A DNA stretch of 64,000 nt. Origin: Anaerolineae bacterium (GTDB lineage Bacteria; Chloroflexota; Anaerolineae; 4572-78; J111). The position numbers were made by a program, and so were the translations under genes. The notes under the pieces were generated by a model. That model had not been told where the DNA came from and did no database searches. It saw only the letters and a list, made by a program, of their open reading frames with translations. Positions 1 to 8,908 of the stretch are shown one piece after another (position 1 is the stretch's first letter; each line of letters opens with the position of its first letter). The DNA is taken from positions 1-64,000 of the forward strand of contig JAKLJP010000020.1 in NCBI GenBank assembly GCA_023151115.1, read 5' to 3'.

Positions 1-501
1 GCGAATGTCCGCATCCATATGCCCAAACGTCGCATTCGGGTAGGTCCGGCTGGTGTTGGAGACCGGCAGCCCAGTCAAATCACCATCCAGTCTTAGCCGT
101 TGACCTTGTCCTCGCAGCTGTGTCACCTCGGCGTCGAGAAAGGGCTGGCTGACCTGATCCAGGACGCTGGCGGTTTGTCTGGCTTCAGGCCAACTAACCT
201 GGCTCAGCGTCCGGCTCACCCCGCTGTAGTCAGCCCAGGCTGGCTGGCCCCAGGCCGCCGCCACCGCTTGATCCTGATCCAGCGGATGAGCCGCCCGACT
301 AATGTCCTGTAAATGCTTCAGTCCAGCCAAAATGGCCACCAGAAACTCCAGAATTTTGGTTTGGGGGGTGTGGTGGTAGCGCTTTTGTTTGAGGGCGACG
401 CCTTCCAGTTGCGCGATCAAGCCAATCTGCTCGGCAAACCAGCCCCACACAACCAGAAATGCGTGCTGGGTGTGTTGTACATGCGTTTCTTCGTTGCTCA
501 T
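1..501 (-). CDS. IS transposase, N-terminal part (runs off window edge)
   Basis: This reading frame is open from an ATG at 501 to the first base of the window, 167 codons with no stop, so the gene is cut by the edge. AAGGA lies six bases before the ATG. The protein starts MSNEETHVQHTQ and contains KILEFLVAILAGLKHLQDIS followed by HPLDQDQAVAAAWGQ, which I associate with DDE transposases of the IS4/IS1380/ISNCY type; DGDLTGLPVS near residue 142 would hold the first catalytic aspartate. The rest of the catalytic core is outside the window. The family call is from recollection and not verified. Confidence 0.65.
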   Translation of the reverse strand, partial: MSNEETHVQHTQHAFLVVWGWFAEQIGLIAQLEGVALKQKRYHHTPQTKILEFLVAILAGLKHLQDISRAAHPLDQDQAVAAAWGQPAWADYSGVSRTLSQVSWPEARQTASVLDQVSQPFLDAEVTQLRGQGQRLRLDGDLTGLPVSNTSRTYPNATFGHMDADIR

Positions 502-642
502 GACCATTCCTTGTTTCTTGGAAAATAGTCATAAGCATACCGGATCCCGATTCAGTTGGTAAGGTACGAAAAATCTTTCGATTTTAGGCCGTTTTTCGTG
601 ATTCGGCCTCTGATTGCACAAAACTTAGGCTAATTCACCGCA
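502..642. other. Probable IS end and flank
   Basis: Non-coding stretch upstream of the transposase start. It should contain the outer end of the insertion sequence, but the opposite end is outside the window, so the terminal inverted repeat cannot be defined. CGATTTTAGGCCG / CGTGATTCGGCC between about 579 and 608 is a weak candidate for the end. No gene seen. Confidence 0.3.
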
Positions 643-690
643 GATTAGAGATTGGAGATTCAGCGTAATAATCTCCAATCTCCAATCTCC
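643..690. repeat. Dispersed palindrome, GGAGATT word family
   Basis: Left arm built from GATTAGAGATTGGAGATT, right arm from AATCTCCAATCTCC, with a spacer of about ten bases. The same word family recurs at 37069, 54731 (half) and 62561. It lies 40 bases upstream of the LysE-family gene. Confidence 0.8.
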
Positions 691-730
691 TCAATGCAGA
701 TTTTCACCCCTTAACTAAGGAGATATTATC

Positions 731-1327
731 GTGTCTATCCCTCTCTTTTCCTTACTGTCTTACGTGATTATTTCAACCTTTACCCCCGGCCCCGGCAACA
801 TCTCCACCGCTTCTACCGGCGTTCTGCACGGCTACAGGCGCACGCTCAACTATCAAACAGGGCTGGCGGTGGGAGTTTTCCTGATGATGCTGCTCAGCGG
901 GTGGCTTTCCACCACCCTCCTGGGCATCTTTCCCGCTCTTGAACCTGCACTTCGTTATATTGGAGCGGTCTATATTCTGTACCTGGCGGTAGGGATACTC
1001 AAGGCAAGCTACACCTTTACCGAAAAAGAGACAAAACCGCTGGGGTTCGGACACGGCCTGATGTTACAGTTGTTGAACCCAAAACTGATGGTTTACGCCT
1101 TTACTCTGTTTACTGCTTTTCTGGCCCCTATTACCGATAATGTAGTTCTGTTAGCCCTAGCCGCGTTCCTGCTGGCAGCAACTTCGTTTTGCGCCACCTC
1201 GGTCTGGGCGTTGTTTGGCACGGCCATTAGAGCCTATCTGCATCATCCCCGCCTGACCGCCGCCATTAATGCCATCCTCTCCCTCTTTTTGGTCTATACC
1301 GCTGTCACGCTCACAGGGATTGTATAA
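731..1327 (+). CDS. LysE/RhtB-family amino-acid exporter
   Basis: 198 residues, the usual length of the family, almost entirely hydrophobic with about six membrane segments. The N-terminal FTPGPGN is the conserved LysE/RhtB signature, and LLNPKLMVYAF near residue 118 is the second conserved block. The start is GTG at 731, chosen because AAGGAG lies ten bases upstream. Family members export amino acids or related small molecules by proton antiport in the inner membrane; substrate cannot be told from sequence. No obvious operon partner: the next gene is convergent. Confidence 0.85.
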   Translation: MSIPLFSLLSYVIISTFTPGPGNISTASTGVLHGYRRTLNYQTGLAVGVFLMMLLSGWLSTTLLGIFPALEPALRYIGAVYILYLAVGILKASYTFTEKETKPLGFGHGLMLQLLNPKLMVYAFTLFTAFLAPITDNVVLLALAAFLLAATSFCATSVWALFGTAIRAYLHHPRLTAAINAILSLFLVYTAVTLTGIV

Positions 1328-1359
1328 TCCTATTAACCCAAAGGACATAACTTGTATCC

Positions 1360-1998
1360 TTAGTACGTTCCATCTTTCGATTCATACACGTTATCCCTTT
1401 CGCAAGCGCAGCAGCCGATATGACCTTGGAGGAGGCTCGGTTCGTCCAATTCCACAGTCACGCCTGGAGTTCCCCGAATCATTTCACTCAAACGACGGTT
1501 CGGATCAGTTCCTAAGGCTCTGACCAGGCGTCCTACCCAACGGCGACTGGGCGTTAACCGGCTCTCGTCCGGTAAAAATTTGTCAAAAATCACTAGCCGT
1601 CCTCCGGGCCTCAGCACGCGCCACGTCTCCTTAAAGGCAGCGGCCCCATCCGGCACGACACTGAGGATCAGATTGAGCAGCGCCGCCTCAAAACTTGCCT
1701 CGTCAAAACCCAAGGCTTGCCCATCCATCTTTAGGAGACTTATCGTATGATCCTTGACTTTTAGCCGGGCTTTGGCTAACATCTCCGAGCTTAAGTCGGC
1801 GCCCACAACCGACACACCAGAAGGCAGGTACGGCAAATCCAGCCCCGTCCCAATGCCGGAGATCAGCAGCCGCTCTCCAGGTTGCAGTTCAAGTAATTCA
1901 ATCGCCCGATGACGCGACTGGTGAAAGACAGGACCGAAAACAAGATCATAGACGGGCGACCACAGCCGATAGATCCATAGATTGCGTTCGTTATTCAC
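1360..1998 (-). CDS. Class I SAM-dependent methyltransferase (PmtA/UbiE-like)
   Basis: 212 residues. LLISGIGTGLDLPYLP near residue 45 is motif I of the SAM-binding Rossmann fold, VVGADLSSEML carries the acidic residue that binds the SAM ribose, and LRPGGRLVIFDKF is the post-III motif. The N-terminal IYRLWSPVYDLVFGPVF resembles phosphatidylethanolamine N-methyltransferase-like and UbiE-like proteins, suggesting a lipid or quinone substrate, but this is inference. The C-terminus has a CCACER cluster, possibly metal-binding. The start is GTG at 1998 with only a weak ribosome binding site. Confidence 0.75.
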   Translation of the reverse strand: MNNERNLWIYRLWSPVYDLVFGPVFHQSRHRAIELLELQPGERLLISGIGTGLDLPYLPSGVSVVGADLSSEMLAKARLKVKDHTISLLKMDGQALGFDEASFEAALLNLILSVVPDGAAAFKETWRVLRPGGRLVIFDKFLPDESRLTPSRRWVGRLVRALGTDPNRRLSEMIRGTPGVTVELDEPSLLQGHIGCCACERDNVYESKDGTY

Positions 1999-2198
1999 AT
2001 CAAAGTTCTTTTACCGACCGTCGCTACAGATATATGCCGACAATCACCGCCAAGATGACGAAGGGAATGTCTAGCCATACCAGGATACTCAGTTTATCAG
2101 AAATTCAAAAGCGCACTATAATGTACTGCTGAGAGGCTCCAGCTTAAGCGTGAAATGACCGAAATAAATTTCCTAATTGTACAAAGGAGAATAAATTG

Positions 2199-2465
2199 AT
2201 GGCTCAGCAGAAAGAAACCTATAAAGGTTTTGATATTATCATTGATAAGCCCACAGCGCCAACTATCGCTACTACCCCAACAGCACAGGGTACTCCTTTT
2301 GCCGGAAAGTTAACCATTGGCCCTAGAGAAATAGATGTAGTAGAAGTAGCGCCCGGTACATTTATCACCAGTTATCTACCCCATACCTCTTATCAATCGG
2401 TTTCGGATTTAGCCAAAGCGGTCATTGATCATACCGAAGAGTTTAACACGACCTTACGCAGTTAG
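2199..2465 (+). CDS. Small protein of unknown function, upstream of tyrosinase
   Basis: 88 residues, not recognised. Start ATG at 2199 with AAAGGAG nine bases upstream; a TTG directly before it is a less likely start. No signal peptide or membrane segment; the middle is Thr/Pro/Ala-rich and the C-terminal third (YQSVSDLAKAVIDHTEEF) looks helical. It ends 50 bases before the tyrosinase, same strand, so co-transcription is likely. Some bacterial tyrosinases need a small copper-delivering partner (MelC1 type); this protein has only two histidines and no cysteine, so that role is speculation. Confidence 0.6.
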   Translation: MAQQKETYKGFDIIIDKPTAPTIATTPTAQGTPFAGKLTIGPREIDVVEVAPGTFITSYLPHTSYQSVSDLAKAVIDHTEEFNTTLRS

Positions 2466-2515
2466 TTGGGTTAGGCGCAGCAACGCTTTTTTCAAAAGAA
2501 ATTGAGGAGGGAGTT

Positions 2516-3808
2516 ATGCCGACTAGAAAGAATCTCAGATCCCTGACTAACGCTGAAAAAACCGAATTCATCAATGCGGTCAGGGCCTTAAAGGCTAATG
2601 GGAGATATAACCAATTTGTTCTCAGGCATGCCCAAGCGCCTATGGCGGGCATCCACCGCTCACCGGCTTTTTTACCCTGGCATCGCCAATTCATCCTGGA
2701 TTATGAAAGAGAATTACAACAGGTAGCCGGAAATCCAAATTTAGGCTTACCTTATTGGAATTGGACGGAAGATGCAGCCCTACCCAATCCCAGAACGGCC
2801 CCTATTTGGGCCGATAATTTCCTGGGGGGTAACGGCGACCCAAACGATAATTGGATTGTAAAAAGTGGTCCTTTTAGAGTGGGTCAATGGACGATTATAG
2901 ATGGCAATGGTAATCCGGCAGGTGCGCTGCGGCGACAGTTTGGTGTCAACGTGCCAACCCTGCCCTCGCAAGCAGATATTAATAACCTCATGAGTCCAAT
3001 CCCTTATGATGTAAGCCCCTGGAATATGACCAGCAACCCAAGCTTTCGCAACCGGCTAGAAGGTTGGTATCCTGTTTCACCGGGTCTGCATAACCGAGTC
3101 CACGTTTGGGTGGGTGGTTCGATGATGCCCATGACCTCTCCTAACGACCCGGTCTTTTTTCTGCATCACTGTTTTGTAGACAAACTTTGGGCTGATTGGC
3201 AAGCGCGGTTTCCAAACCAAAACTACCTGCCAACCGGCGGCGGCCCGCGCGGGCACAATTTAAATGATCCCATGGAGCGCACTTTATCCGGTAGTGTAAC
3301 GCCTGCCTCTGTTTTGAATATTGCTGCGCTTGGCTATAGGTATGATACGGACCCGGTCCCGGTCAGGTTAGCTCAAACTACCTGGATTCACGGTCATAGT
3401 ATGCAGATAGAGTTTCCAGACCGAGTTAACCTGGTCTGGCGAGCGGGCTATTTTATTAGGGTTGGGGGCAGACAAACTACTGAAAATTGGTTTCATTTTG
3501 CCATCCCGACTCCAGTGATTGTCAACGACCGACGTCTACGTGCAGATGCAGTCCTGCTGCGGTTTAGAACCAACTCAGACAGCGCTTTTGTGCATGCCGT
3601 TCACGTCTACGATGGTGAAAACAGGATCGCCGCGCATGAAAATCTCAGGTTATCCCCTCGGACCTGGAGTCTGCAACGGCTCGATGTGCCGAACAACCCT
3701 GAAATTCGCTGGGGAATAGGCATTTCTATCGGGGTTAGATTTCAGGGTACTACTACAAATGATAACCTTATAGAGTTTAGTTCCGCCGGGAGCGAATTCT
3801 TGGTGTAG
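2516..3808 (+). CDS. Tyrosinase-family copper oxidase with C-terminal beta domain
   Basis: 430 residues. A type-3 dicopper site is visible: CuA ligands H38, H47 and H56 (RHAQ...GIHRSPAFLPWHRQ) and CuB ligands H192, H196 and the FFLHHCFVD pair at 217-218. Such enzymes hydroxylate monophenols and/or oxidise diphenols to quinones. No signal peptide, so probably cytoplasmic. Residues from about 283 form a separate domain (HGHSMQIEFPDR ... SIGVRF) resembling DUF6623-type modules from memory; the same domain stands alone in the next gene. GAGGAGGGAG precedes the ATG. Substrate is unknown. Confidence 0.85.
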   Translation: MPTRKNLRSLTNAEKTEFINAVRALKANGRYNQFVLRHAQAPMAGIHRSPAFLPWHRQFILDYERELQQVAGNPNLGLPYWNWTEDAALPNPRTAPIWADNFLGGNGDPNDNWIVKSGPFRVGQWTIIDGNGNPAGALRRQFGVNVPTLPSQADINNLMSPIPYDVSPWNMTSNPSFRNRLEGWYPVSPGLHNRVHVWVGGSMMPMTSPNDPVFFLHHCFVDKLWADWQARFPNQNYLPTGGGPRGHNLNDPMERTLSGSVTPASVLNIAALGYRYDTDPVPVRLAQTTWIHGHSMQIEFPDRVNLVWRAGYFIRVGGRQTTENWFHFAIPTPVIVNDRRLRADAVLLRFRTNSDSAFVHAVHVYDGENRIAAHENLRLSPRTWSLQRLDVPNNPEIRWGIGISIGVRFQGTTTNDNLIEFSSAGSEFLV

Positions 3809-3871
3809 TTAGCAATAAATGCAATTCAAAAGCCCCAAGTATGGTGGGCTTCAAGCGAAAGGGGAGAAAAA

Positions 3872-4315
3872 ATGGCAATAGAGGCCAGATGGACGCACGG
3901 TCATAATATGCAAATAGAGTTTCAAGATCGGATCACCTCAGCGATACGTGTAGGTTCTTGTATTTCAGTAGTAGGACGCCAAAACACTGAAAATTGGTTT
4001 CACTTTGCTATTCCGACCACAGTAATCATAAACGATAGACGGCTGCGTACGGGATCAGTCCTGCTGCGCTTCAGAGCCAGTTCAGATAATGCCTTTGTGC
4101 ATGCAGTTCATATCTACGATGGCGAAAGCAGGATAGCCGCGCACGATAATCTCAGGTTATCTCCTAGAGCCTGGAGTCTACAACCGTTTGATGTGCCGAA
4201 TGACCCTGAAATACGCTGGGGGTTAGGCATTTCTATCGGGGTTAGATTTCAAGGCGCTAATCCAAATGATAATCGGATAGAGTTCAGTTCCGCCGGTTGT
4301 GATTTCATTTTATAG
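3872..4315 (+). CDS. Stand-alone copy of the tyrosinase C-terminal domain
   Basis: 147 residues, colinear with residues about 288-430 of the upstream tyrosinase and very similar throughout (HGH.MQIEF, ENWFHFAIPT, LLRFR, NLRLSPR.WSLQ, SIGVRFQG, EFSSAG). GGGGAG lies seven bases before the ATG. The gap of 63 bases to the tyrosinase suggests the same transcript. The simplest reading is a local duplication of the 3' part of the tyrosinase gene that gained its own start. Function unknown; a beta-rich binding or partner role is possible. Confidence 0.75.
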   Translation: MAIEARWTHGHNMQIEFQDRITSAIRVGSCISVVGRQNTENWFHFAIPTTVIINDRRLRTGSVLLRFRASSDNAFVHAVHIYDGESRIAAHDNLRLSPRAWSLQPFDVPNDPEIRWGLGISIGVRFQGANPNDNRIEFSSAGCDFIL

Positions 4316-4363
4316 ATACAGAACCGCATCAGAATTCTTTGGCTTAATCAGAGGCAACAAAAA

Positions 4364-4436
4364 AGCCACCCGTCGGACTTGAACCGACAACCTGCTCTTT
4401 ACGAAAGAGCTGCTCTGCCGATTGAGCTAGGGTGGC
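4364..4436 (-). tRNA. tRNA-Thr (anticodon CGT)
   Basis: Full cloverleaf on the minus strand: acceptor GCCACCC/GGGTGGC, D-arm GCTC/GAGC, anticodon stem GCTCT/AGAGC with loop TTCGTAA (anticodon CGT, reading ACG), T-arm GTCGG TTCAAGT CCGAC. Discriminator base T; CCA is not encoded. A T-run follows the 3' end. Confidence 0.95.
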
Positions 4437-4573
4437 AAAAGGGGCCAAACACTATTTAGATTAGTGAGCGAGCAAAACCACGTGAGAATTGATTATATCA
4501 CGGCTGGTTGAACTGTCAAAAAATAATAACTTACGGGAGAAATTCACAACCAGGCCAATATGCTGCCTGAATT

Positions 4574-4603
4574 TTGTGCAATTTCGCCCCCATAAGTTAT
4601 AAT
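4574..4603 (+). promoter_or_regulatory. Probable pyrG promoter
   Basis: TTGTGC, 18-base spacer, TATAAT at 4598-4603. The perfect -10 and the position about 150 bases upstream of pyrG support it; the -35 is weak. Confidence 0.5.
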
Positions 4604-4661
4604 ATCAGTCCGTGTACCCAACGCGGAAACTTCCAAATCTCATTGATGGCGCTGATCAATC

Positions 4662-4698
4662 GTCCCCAAGAGGGTCCCTCTTGGGGACTTTATTTTTT
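4662..4698 (+). terminator. Intrinsic terminator in the pyrG leader
   Basis: GTCCCCAAGAGGG pairs with CCCTCTTGGGGAC to form a perfect stem, followed by TTTATTTTTT. It lies between the likely promoter and pyrG, so it either ends upstream transcripts or acts as an attenuator. Confidence 0.8.
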
Positions 4699-4728
4699 AG
4701 TGTTGGCCCTGTTCCCAGCGGGCAGGGC

Positions 4729-4749
4729 TTAGCCTGAGGAGGAGGCTAA
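4729..4749 (+). promoter_or_regulatory. Hairpin presenting the pyrG Shine-Dalgarno in its loop
   Basis: TTAGCCT (4729-4735) is the exact complement of AGGCTAA (4743-4749); the seven-base loop is GAGGAGG, the ribosome binding site. The ATG follows at 4752. Whether this tunes translation is inference. Confidence 0.6.
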
Positions 4750-4751
4750 CA

Positions 4752-6401
4752 ATGACCAAATATATTTTCTGCACCGGCGGGGTGGTATCTTCTCTGGGCA
4801 AAGGGGTGGCGGCCGCTTCGATTGGCCGGCTTCTAAAAAGCCGGGGCCTGTCTGTCACTGTGCAAAAGCTAGACCCTTATCTCAATGTTGACCCCGGCAC
4901 AATGAGTCCCTACGAGCACGGCGAGGTGTTTGTGCTGGAAGATGGGGCCGAAACCGACCTGGATTTGGGGGCCTACGAGCGTTTTATTGACGAAAACCTG
5001 TCCCGCGCCAGCAACCTGACCAGCGGCCAGGTGTACCAGCAGGTGATTAACCGCGAGCGGCGCGGTGACTACCTGGGCAAAACCATCCAGGTCATTCCCC
5101 ACGTCACCAACCAGATCAAGGCCAGTATCACCCACGTGGCCCGTGAAACCGGGGCCGATATTGTCATTGTCGAGGTGGGCGGCACCGTGGGTGATATTGA
5201 GAGCCTGCCCTTTTTAGAGGCCATCCGCCAGATGCGCAAAGACGCCGGGCGCGACAACACCTTTTACATCCATGTAACCTTGCTGCCCCACCTGAACGCC
5301 ACCAACGAGCTGAAAACCAAGCCCACCCAGCACAGTGTGCGCGAACTGCGCGGCATCGGCATCCAGCCCGATATGATTGTCTGCCGGGCCGACCTGCCCG
5401 TGCCGGATGACCTGCGAGAAAAGATTGCCTTGTTCTGTGATGTGGAAAAACAAGCCGTCGTCCCCCTGACCACTGTCGAGACCATTTACGAAGTCCCCCT
5501 GATTTTGGAGAAGACCGGGGTGGCCGACTTTATCTGTGAGCGGCTCCACCTGGCCTGCGCCCCGGCCGACCTGGCCGAATGGCGCAGGATGGTCGAGCAC
5601 ATCAAAAAGCCCAAACCGCTGGTGACCATCGGGATTGTGGGCAAATATATTGACCTGGAAGACGCCTACATCAGCGTCTACGAAGCCCTGAAACACGCCG
5701 CCACCGCCCAGGACTGCGAGGTTAAAATCGAGTGGATCGCCTCGGAAGACCTGGAGAAGGGGCGCGGCCTCGACCGGCTGGAGGGGGTCAATGGTATTGT
5801 CGTGCCGGGCGGTTTTGGCGAGCGCGGCATCGAGGGCAAAATTATCGCCGCCAAGTTTGCTCGAGTGCGAGGCGTACCTTACCTGGGTTTGTGCCTGGGC
5901 ATGCAGGTTATGGTCATTGAACTGGCCCGCGAGGTGTACGAAAGCGACGCTCCCAACTCGACCGAGTTTAACCCGACCACCCCCTATCCGGTGATTGACC
6001 TCATGCCCGACCAGCGCGATATTGCCGACCTGGGCGGGACGATGCGCCTGGGCAGTTATCCCTGCCGCCTGTTGGCCGGAACGCAGGCGGCTCAGGCGTA
6101 TCAGGCAGAAATGGTCACCGAGCGCCACCGCCACCGCTTTGAGTTTAACAACGAATATCGTGAGGTTTTGAGCCAGGCCGGCCTGGTGTTAAGCGGCCTT
6201 TCGCCCGATGGCCGGCTGGTCGAGATTTGCGAGATCAAAGGCCATCCCTTTATGGTGGGCAGCCAGTTTCACCCGGAATTCAAAAGCCGCCCCACCCGGC
6301 CCCATCCCCTCTTTGCCGCCCTCATCAAAACCGCTCGCCAGCATGCCGGCCTGGTCGAAGCGGTGGACGCGACTGCGGCCCAGCCGGTTAATCATAAATA
6401 G
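4752..6401 (+). CDS. pyrG: CTP synthase
   Basis: 549 residues, normal length. Converts UTP to CTP using ATP and glutamine. The N-terminal synthase domain has [20 protein letters not shown] and [20 protein letters not shown] (nucleotide and Mg binding). The C-terminal class I glutamine amidotransferase has GGFGERG, nucleophile C381 in YLGLCLGMQ, and H507/E509 in QFHPEF. All key residues are present. The GAGGAGG ribosome binding site is six bases before the ATG. The gene stands alone between a leader terminator and the convergent histidine kinase gene. Confidence 0.98.
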   Translation: MTKYIFCTGGVVSSLGKGVAAASIGRLLKSRGLSVTVQKLDPYLNVDPGTMSPYEHGEVFVLEDGAETDLDLGAYERFIDENLSRASNLTSGQVYQQVINRERRGDYLGKTIQVIPHVTNQIKASITHVARETGADIVIVEVGGTVGDIESLPFLEAIRQMRKDAGRDNTFYIHVTLLPHLNATNELKTKPTQHSVRELRGIGIQPDMIVCRADLPVPDDLREKIALFCDVEKQAVVPLTTVETIYEVPLILEKTGVADFICERLHLACAPADLAEWRRMVEHIKKPKPLVTIGIVGKYIDLEDAYISVYEALKHAATAQDCEVKIEWIASEDLEKGRGLDRLEGVNGIVVPGGFGERGIEGKIIAAKFARVRGVPYLGLCLGMQVMVIELAREVYESDAPNSTEFNPTTPYPVIDLMPDQRDIADLGGTMRLGSYPCRLLAGTQAAQAYQAEMVTERHRHRFEFNNEYREVLSQAGLVLSGLSPDGRLVEICEIKGHPFMVGSQFHPEFKSRPTRPHPLFAALIKTARQHAGLVEAVDATAAQPVNHK

Positions 6402-6441
6402 CTTGAAACGGGTCGGGGGGTGAAAAGAACAAAGCCTCTTC

Positions 6442-7851
6442 TCACATGGCAAGTTCTGCTTCGCTGTGATGAGAGGGAAGGGTGAGGATAAAGGTGGTCC
6501 CCTGCCCCGGCTGGCTCTGCACGGTCAAGGTCCCCTGTTGGGCCTGGGTCAGTTCGTTGGCAATGGCCAGGCCCAGCCCGGCGCCGGGACCGCTGCGGGC
6601 TTCGTCGCCGCGGTAGAAGCGATCAAAGATATGGGGCAGGTGAGCCGGGCTGATCCCCGGGCCGTCATCGGCTACTTTGATAGTAACGTGGCCATTGTTG
6701 ACGGCTGTGGTTAAAGTCACGCTGGCTTCGGGTGGCGTGTGCTTGAAGGCGTTGTCAAGCAGAATTAGCAGGACCTGCTTGAGGGCATCGTTGTTGCCCA
6801 CCACCGTGATATTGGCCGCAGGTTGGTAGCAAATAGTCCGGTGTGGGGCTAACAGTTTGACCTGCTGGTACACGTCGTCCAGCAGCGGTTTGAGCGCGAC
6901 CGGCTCCTGGCGCAACGGCCGCCCGGCGTCGGCGCGAGCCAACACCAGTAAATCGTTGACCAGCCGCATCAATCGCTCGGTCTCGTCCACCATATCGGCC
7001 AGAATGTCCGCCCGATCCTCCCCGCTGACCGGCGGCTGGCGCTGGAGAAGTCCAATATTACCGCGCAGGGTGGTCAACGGGGTCCGTAGTTCGTGCGAGG
7101 CGTCGGCCACCAGGCGGCGCTGGGCTTGCAATGTTTCTTCCACCTGCATATAAGCCGCTTGAAGCTGCGCTAGCATATCGTTGAATGTCGTAGCTAACTG
7201 GCCGATTTCGTCGTTAGGGCCGGTATGGTCTACCCGCCGGTTAAAATCCTGCTCCGTGCCGATGGTTTGGGCTGTTTGGCGCAAGCGGTTGATCGGACGC
7301 AGGGTTAAGCCGGCCAAAAGCCAGCCGCCGCCAAAGGCAACGATCACCGCAGCGATACTACCCATGCTCAAAATTTGGCCCAGCGTATTCAAATTCTGAT
7401 CCTGCCCGGCCAGCGAGCCGGCCAGTTGCAAAATAAGCGGCGTGCCATCTTCGGCGGTGAACGGCTGGTTATGAATCAACAGCCGCTCAGAGTCGACGGG
7501 GGTGATCTCCACCCAGGTTTCGCCGCGCCGGGCGGCTTGCAAGGCTTCTTCGCTTAGCGGCAGCACTAACGATTCATCCAGTGGGGGTGATTGGTTCAGC
7601 ACGTCGCCATCCAGGGTGCGGATTTGCAGAAAGGTGCCCAATTTGGCCGGCGTCGGCAGTTTGAACATCTTGCCAATCGGCCGGTGGGTCAGCGGCCCCT
7701 CAATCAGATACTCGGCCCCCACAGCCAGGGTCTTTTTAGAGCTGTTGAGGCTGGCCTGAGCCTGGGTTACATAAATAATCAGGCTGAAAGCCACCAGGGT
7801 CAGGGCCAGGATGAGGCTGTAAAGTAGGGTCAGCCGCAGGCGGATGGACAT
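6442..7851 (-). CDS. Membrane sensor histidine kinase
   Basis: 469 residues from ATG 7851, one base after the regulator stop; an upstream in-frame extension inside the regulator gene is rejected. Membrane segments at about residues 5-28 and 160-182 flank an extracytoplasmic domain, followed by a HAMP domain, HisKA with phospho-accepting H253 in DASHELRTPL, and a HATPase domain with LLDNAFKHTPP (N box), DDGPGISP (G1) and GAGLGLAI (G2). It phosphorylates the co-transcribed OmpR-family regulator. The stimulus is unknown; the gene faces an envelope/export cluster. Confidence 0.93.
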   Translation of the reverse strand: MSIRLRLTLLYSLILALTLVAFSLIIYVTQAQASLNSSKKTLAVGAEYLIEGPLTHRPIGKMFKLPTPAKLGTFLQIRTLDGDVLNQSPPLDESLVLPLSEEALQAARRGETWVEITPVDSERLLIHNQPFTAEDGTPLILQLAGSLAGQDQNLNTLGQILSMGSIAAVIVAFGGGWLLAGLTLRPINRLRQTAQTIGTEQDFNRRVDHTGPNDEIGQLATTFNDMLAQLQAAYMQVEETLQAQRRLVADASHELRTPLTTLRGNIGLLQRQPPVSGEDRADILADMVDETERLMRLVNDLLVLARADAGRPLRQEPVALKPLLDDVYQQVKLLAPHRTICYQPAANITVVGNNDALKQVLLILLDNAFKHTPPEASVTLTTAVNNGHVTIKVADDGPGISPAHLPHIFDRFYRGDEARSGPGAGLGLAIANELTQAQQGTLTVQSQPGQGTTFILTLPSHHSEAELAM

Positions 7852-7852
7852 A

Positions 7853-8530
7853 CTAGCCCTCCCGCAGCACATAGCCAACCCCGCGTACCGTGTGGATCAG
7901 GCGTGGTTCGCCGTTGGCTTCAATTTTTTTACGCAGATAGCCCACGTAGACCTCCAACACATTGTCTTCGCCGCCAAAGTCGTAGCTCCAGATCTCTTCC
8001 AAAATTCGGTCACGCACCAGCACCTGGCGCGGATAGCGCATGAATAAATGCAGTAGTTCAAACTCTTTGGGCGTCAGTTCAAACTGGCGGCTGCCGCGCC
8101 GGGTTTCGCGGGTAACCGGGTCGAGCGAGAGGTCGGCGTAGGTCAGGGTTGTTTCGGCCAGGGTGAACTTGGCACGTCGCAGCAGCGCCCGCAGCCGGGC
8201 TAACAATTCGGAAGGGGCAAAGGGTTTGACCAGGTAATCGTCGGCCCCCTGATCCAGACCCGCTACCCGATCTTCAACTGCATCGCGCGCGGTCAGCATC
8301 AGCACCGGAATATCGGCCCGCTCGACACGCAGCCGTTTTAGCAGTTCCAGGCCGTCCAATTCGGGCATCATCCAATCGAGCACAATCAGATCGGGCGACT
8401 GTGTTTCCATTTTAGCCAGCGCTTCCCGGCCCGTGCTGGCAGTGATCACCGCAAACCCTTCATACACCAGGGTGCGGCGCACCATCTTGAGTAATTTCTG
8501 ATCGTCGTCGGCGACCAGGATTGTTGCCAT
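7853..8530 (-). CDS. OmpR-family response regulator
   Basis: 225 residues from ATG 8530, chosen because GAGG lies six bases upstream. Receiver domain: acidic DDD near residue 9, phospho-acceptor D52 in VLDWMMPELDG, conserved Thr in LMLTARD and Lys in LVKPF. The C-terminal winged helix has the typical FELTPKEFELLHLFMRYPRQV and a terminal VRGVGYVLREG. The gene precedes its kinase by one base. CTCAG-type repeats with 11-bp period upstream (8618-8666) suggest it controls itself and the facing M23/ABC cluster. Confidence 0.95.
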   Translation of the reverse strand: MATILVADDDQKLLKMVRRTLVYEGFAVITASTGREALAKMETQSPDLIVLDWMMPELDGLELLKRLRVERADIPVLMLTARDAVEDRVAGLDQGADDYLVKPFAPSELLARLRALLRRAKFTLAETTLTYADLSLDPVTRETRRGSRQFELTPKEFELLHLFMRYPRQVLVRDRILEEIWSYDFGGEDNVLEVYVGYLRKKIEANGEPRLIHTVRGVGYVLREG

Positions 8531-8617
8531 ATCCATCCTCAAACAAAATGCCTGCTGAAATTATAGCGATACTGATGATTTCTGTCTATCCTCTCAATGG
8601 TAGTATTCCACAGCAAT

Positions 8618-8666
8618 CTGAGGAAATACTGAGTAGAAGCTGAAAAAACACTGAGAAAGCTCTCAG
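8618..8666 (-). promoter_or_regulatory. Tandem CTGAG boxes, 11-bp period (candidate regulator sites)
   Basis: CTGAG begins at 8618, 8629 and 8651 with CTGAA at 8640: four boxes with an exact 11-bp period. A CTCAG at 8662 faces the other way and makes an inverted repeat with the last box. Direct repeats at one helical turn are the usual binding layout of OmpR-family regulators. They lie about 90-140 bases upstream of the regulator start. Confidence 0.6.
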
Positions 8667-8738
8667 GCTCATAAAATCTGCCAAAGTTTTCCATAAATTC
8701 TCCACATTTGAAGTGGATAATTGACTTAGGGAAAAGTT

Positions 8739-8754
8739 CTCAGCATTTTCTCAG
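8739..8754 (+). promoter_or_regulatory. CTCAG direct repeat (candidate regulator site)
   Basis: CTCAG at 8739 and 8750, 11-bp period, in TCTCAGCATTTTCTCAGG. Nearly identical to the site at 16088. A possible -10 (TAGAAT, 8787-8792) lies about 33 bases downstream, towards the M23 gene. Confidence 0.6.
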
Positions 8755-8814
8755 GAATCTCTTGGTTAATTTTTAGGTGGATTATTTAGAATAGGCGTGT
8801 TGGTCAGTTCCAAG

Positions 8815-8872
8815 AAGAGGCGAGGAGGCGAGGACACGCAGCGGCGAAGAACCGCTTCGCATCGCCTCATCG
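8815..8872. repeat. Dispersed palindrome, GAGGCGAAG word family
   Basis: GAGGCGAGGAGGCGAGGACA on the left and CTTCGCATCGCCTCATCGC on the right form a long imperfect stem. Related to copies at 17219 and 26333. Located in the 5' leader of the M23 gene. Confidence 0.7.
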
Positions 8873-8908
8873 CACCATCATCACAGCTTTGAAAAATCCG
8901 AGGGAAGA

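Noticed and set aside
5214..6134. 306-codon open frame antisense to pyrG
   Set aside because: Fully inside a strongly conserved gene; composition is the usual mirror of GC-rich coding DNA and no family is recognisable.
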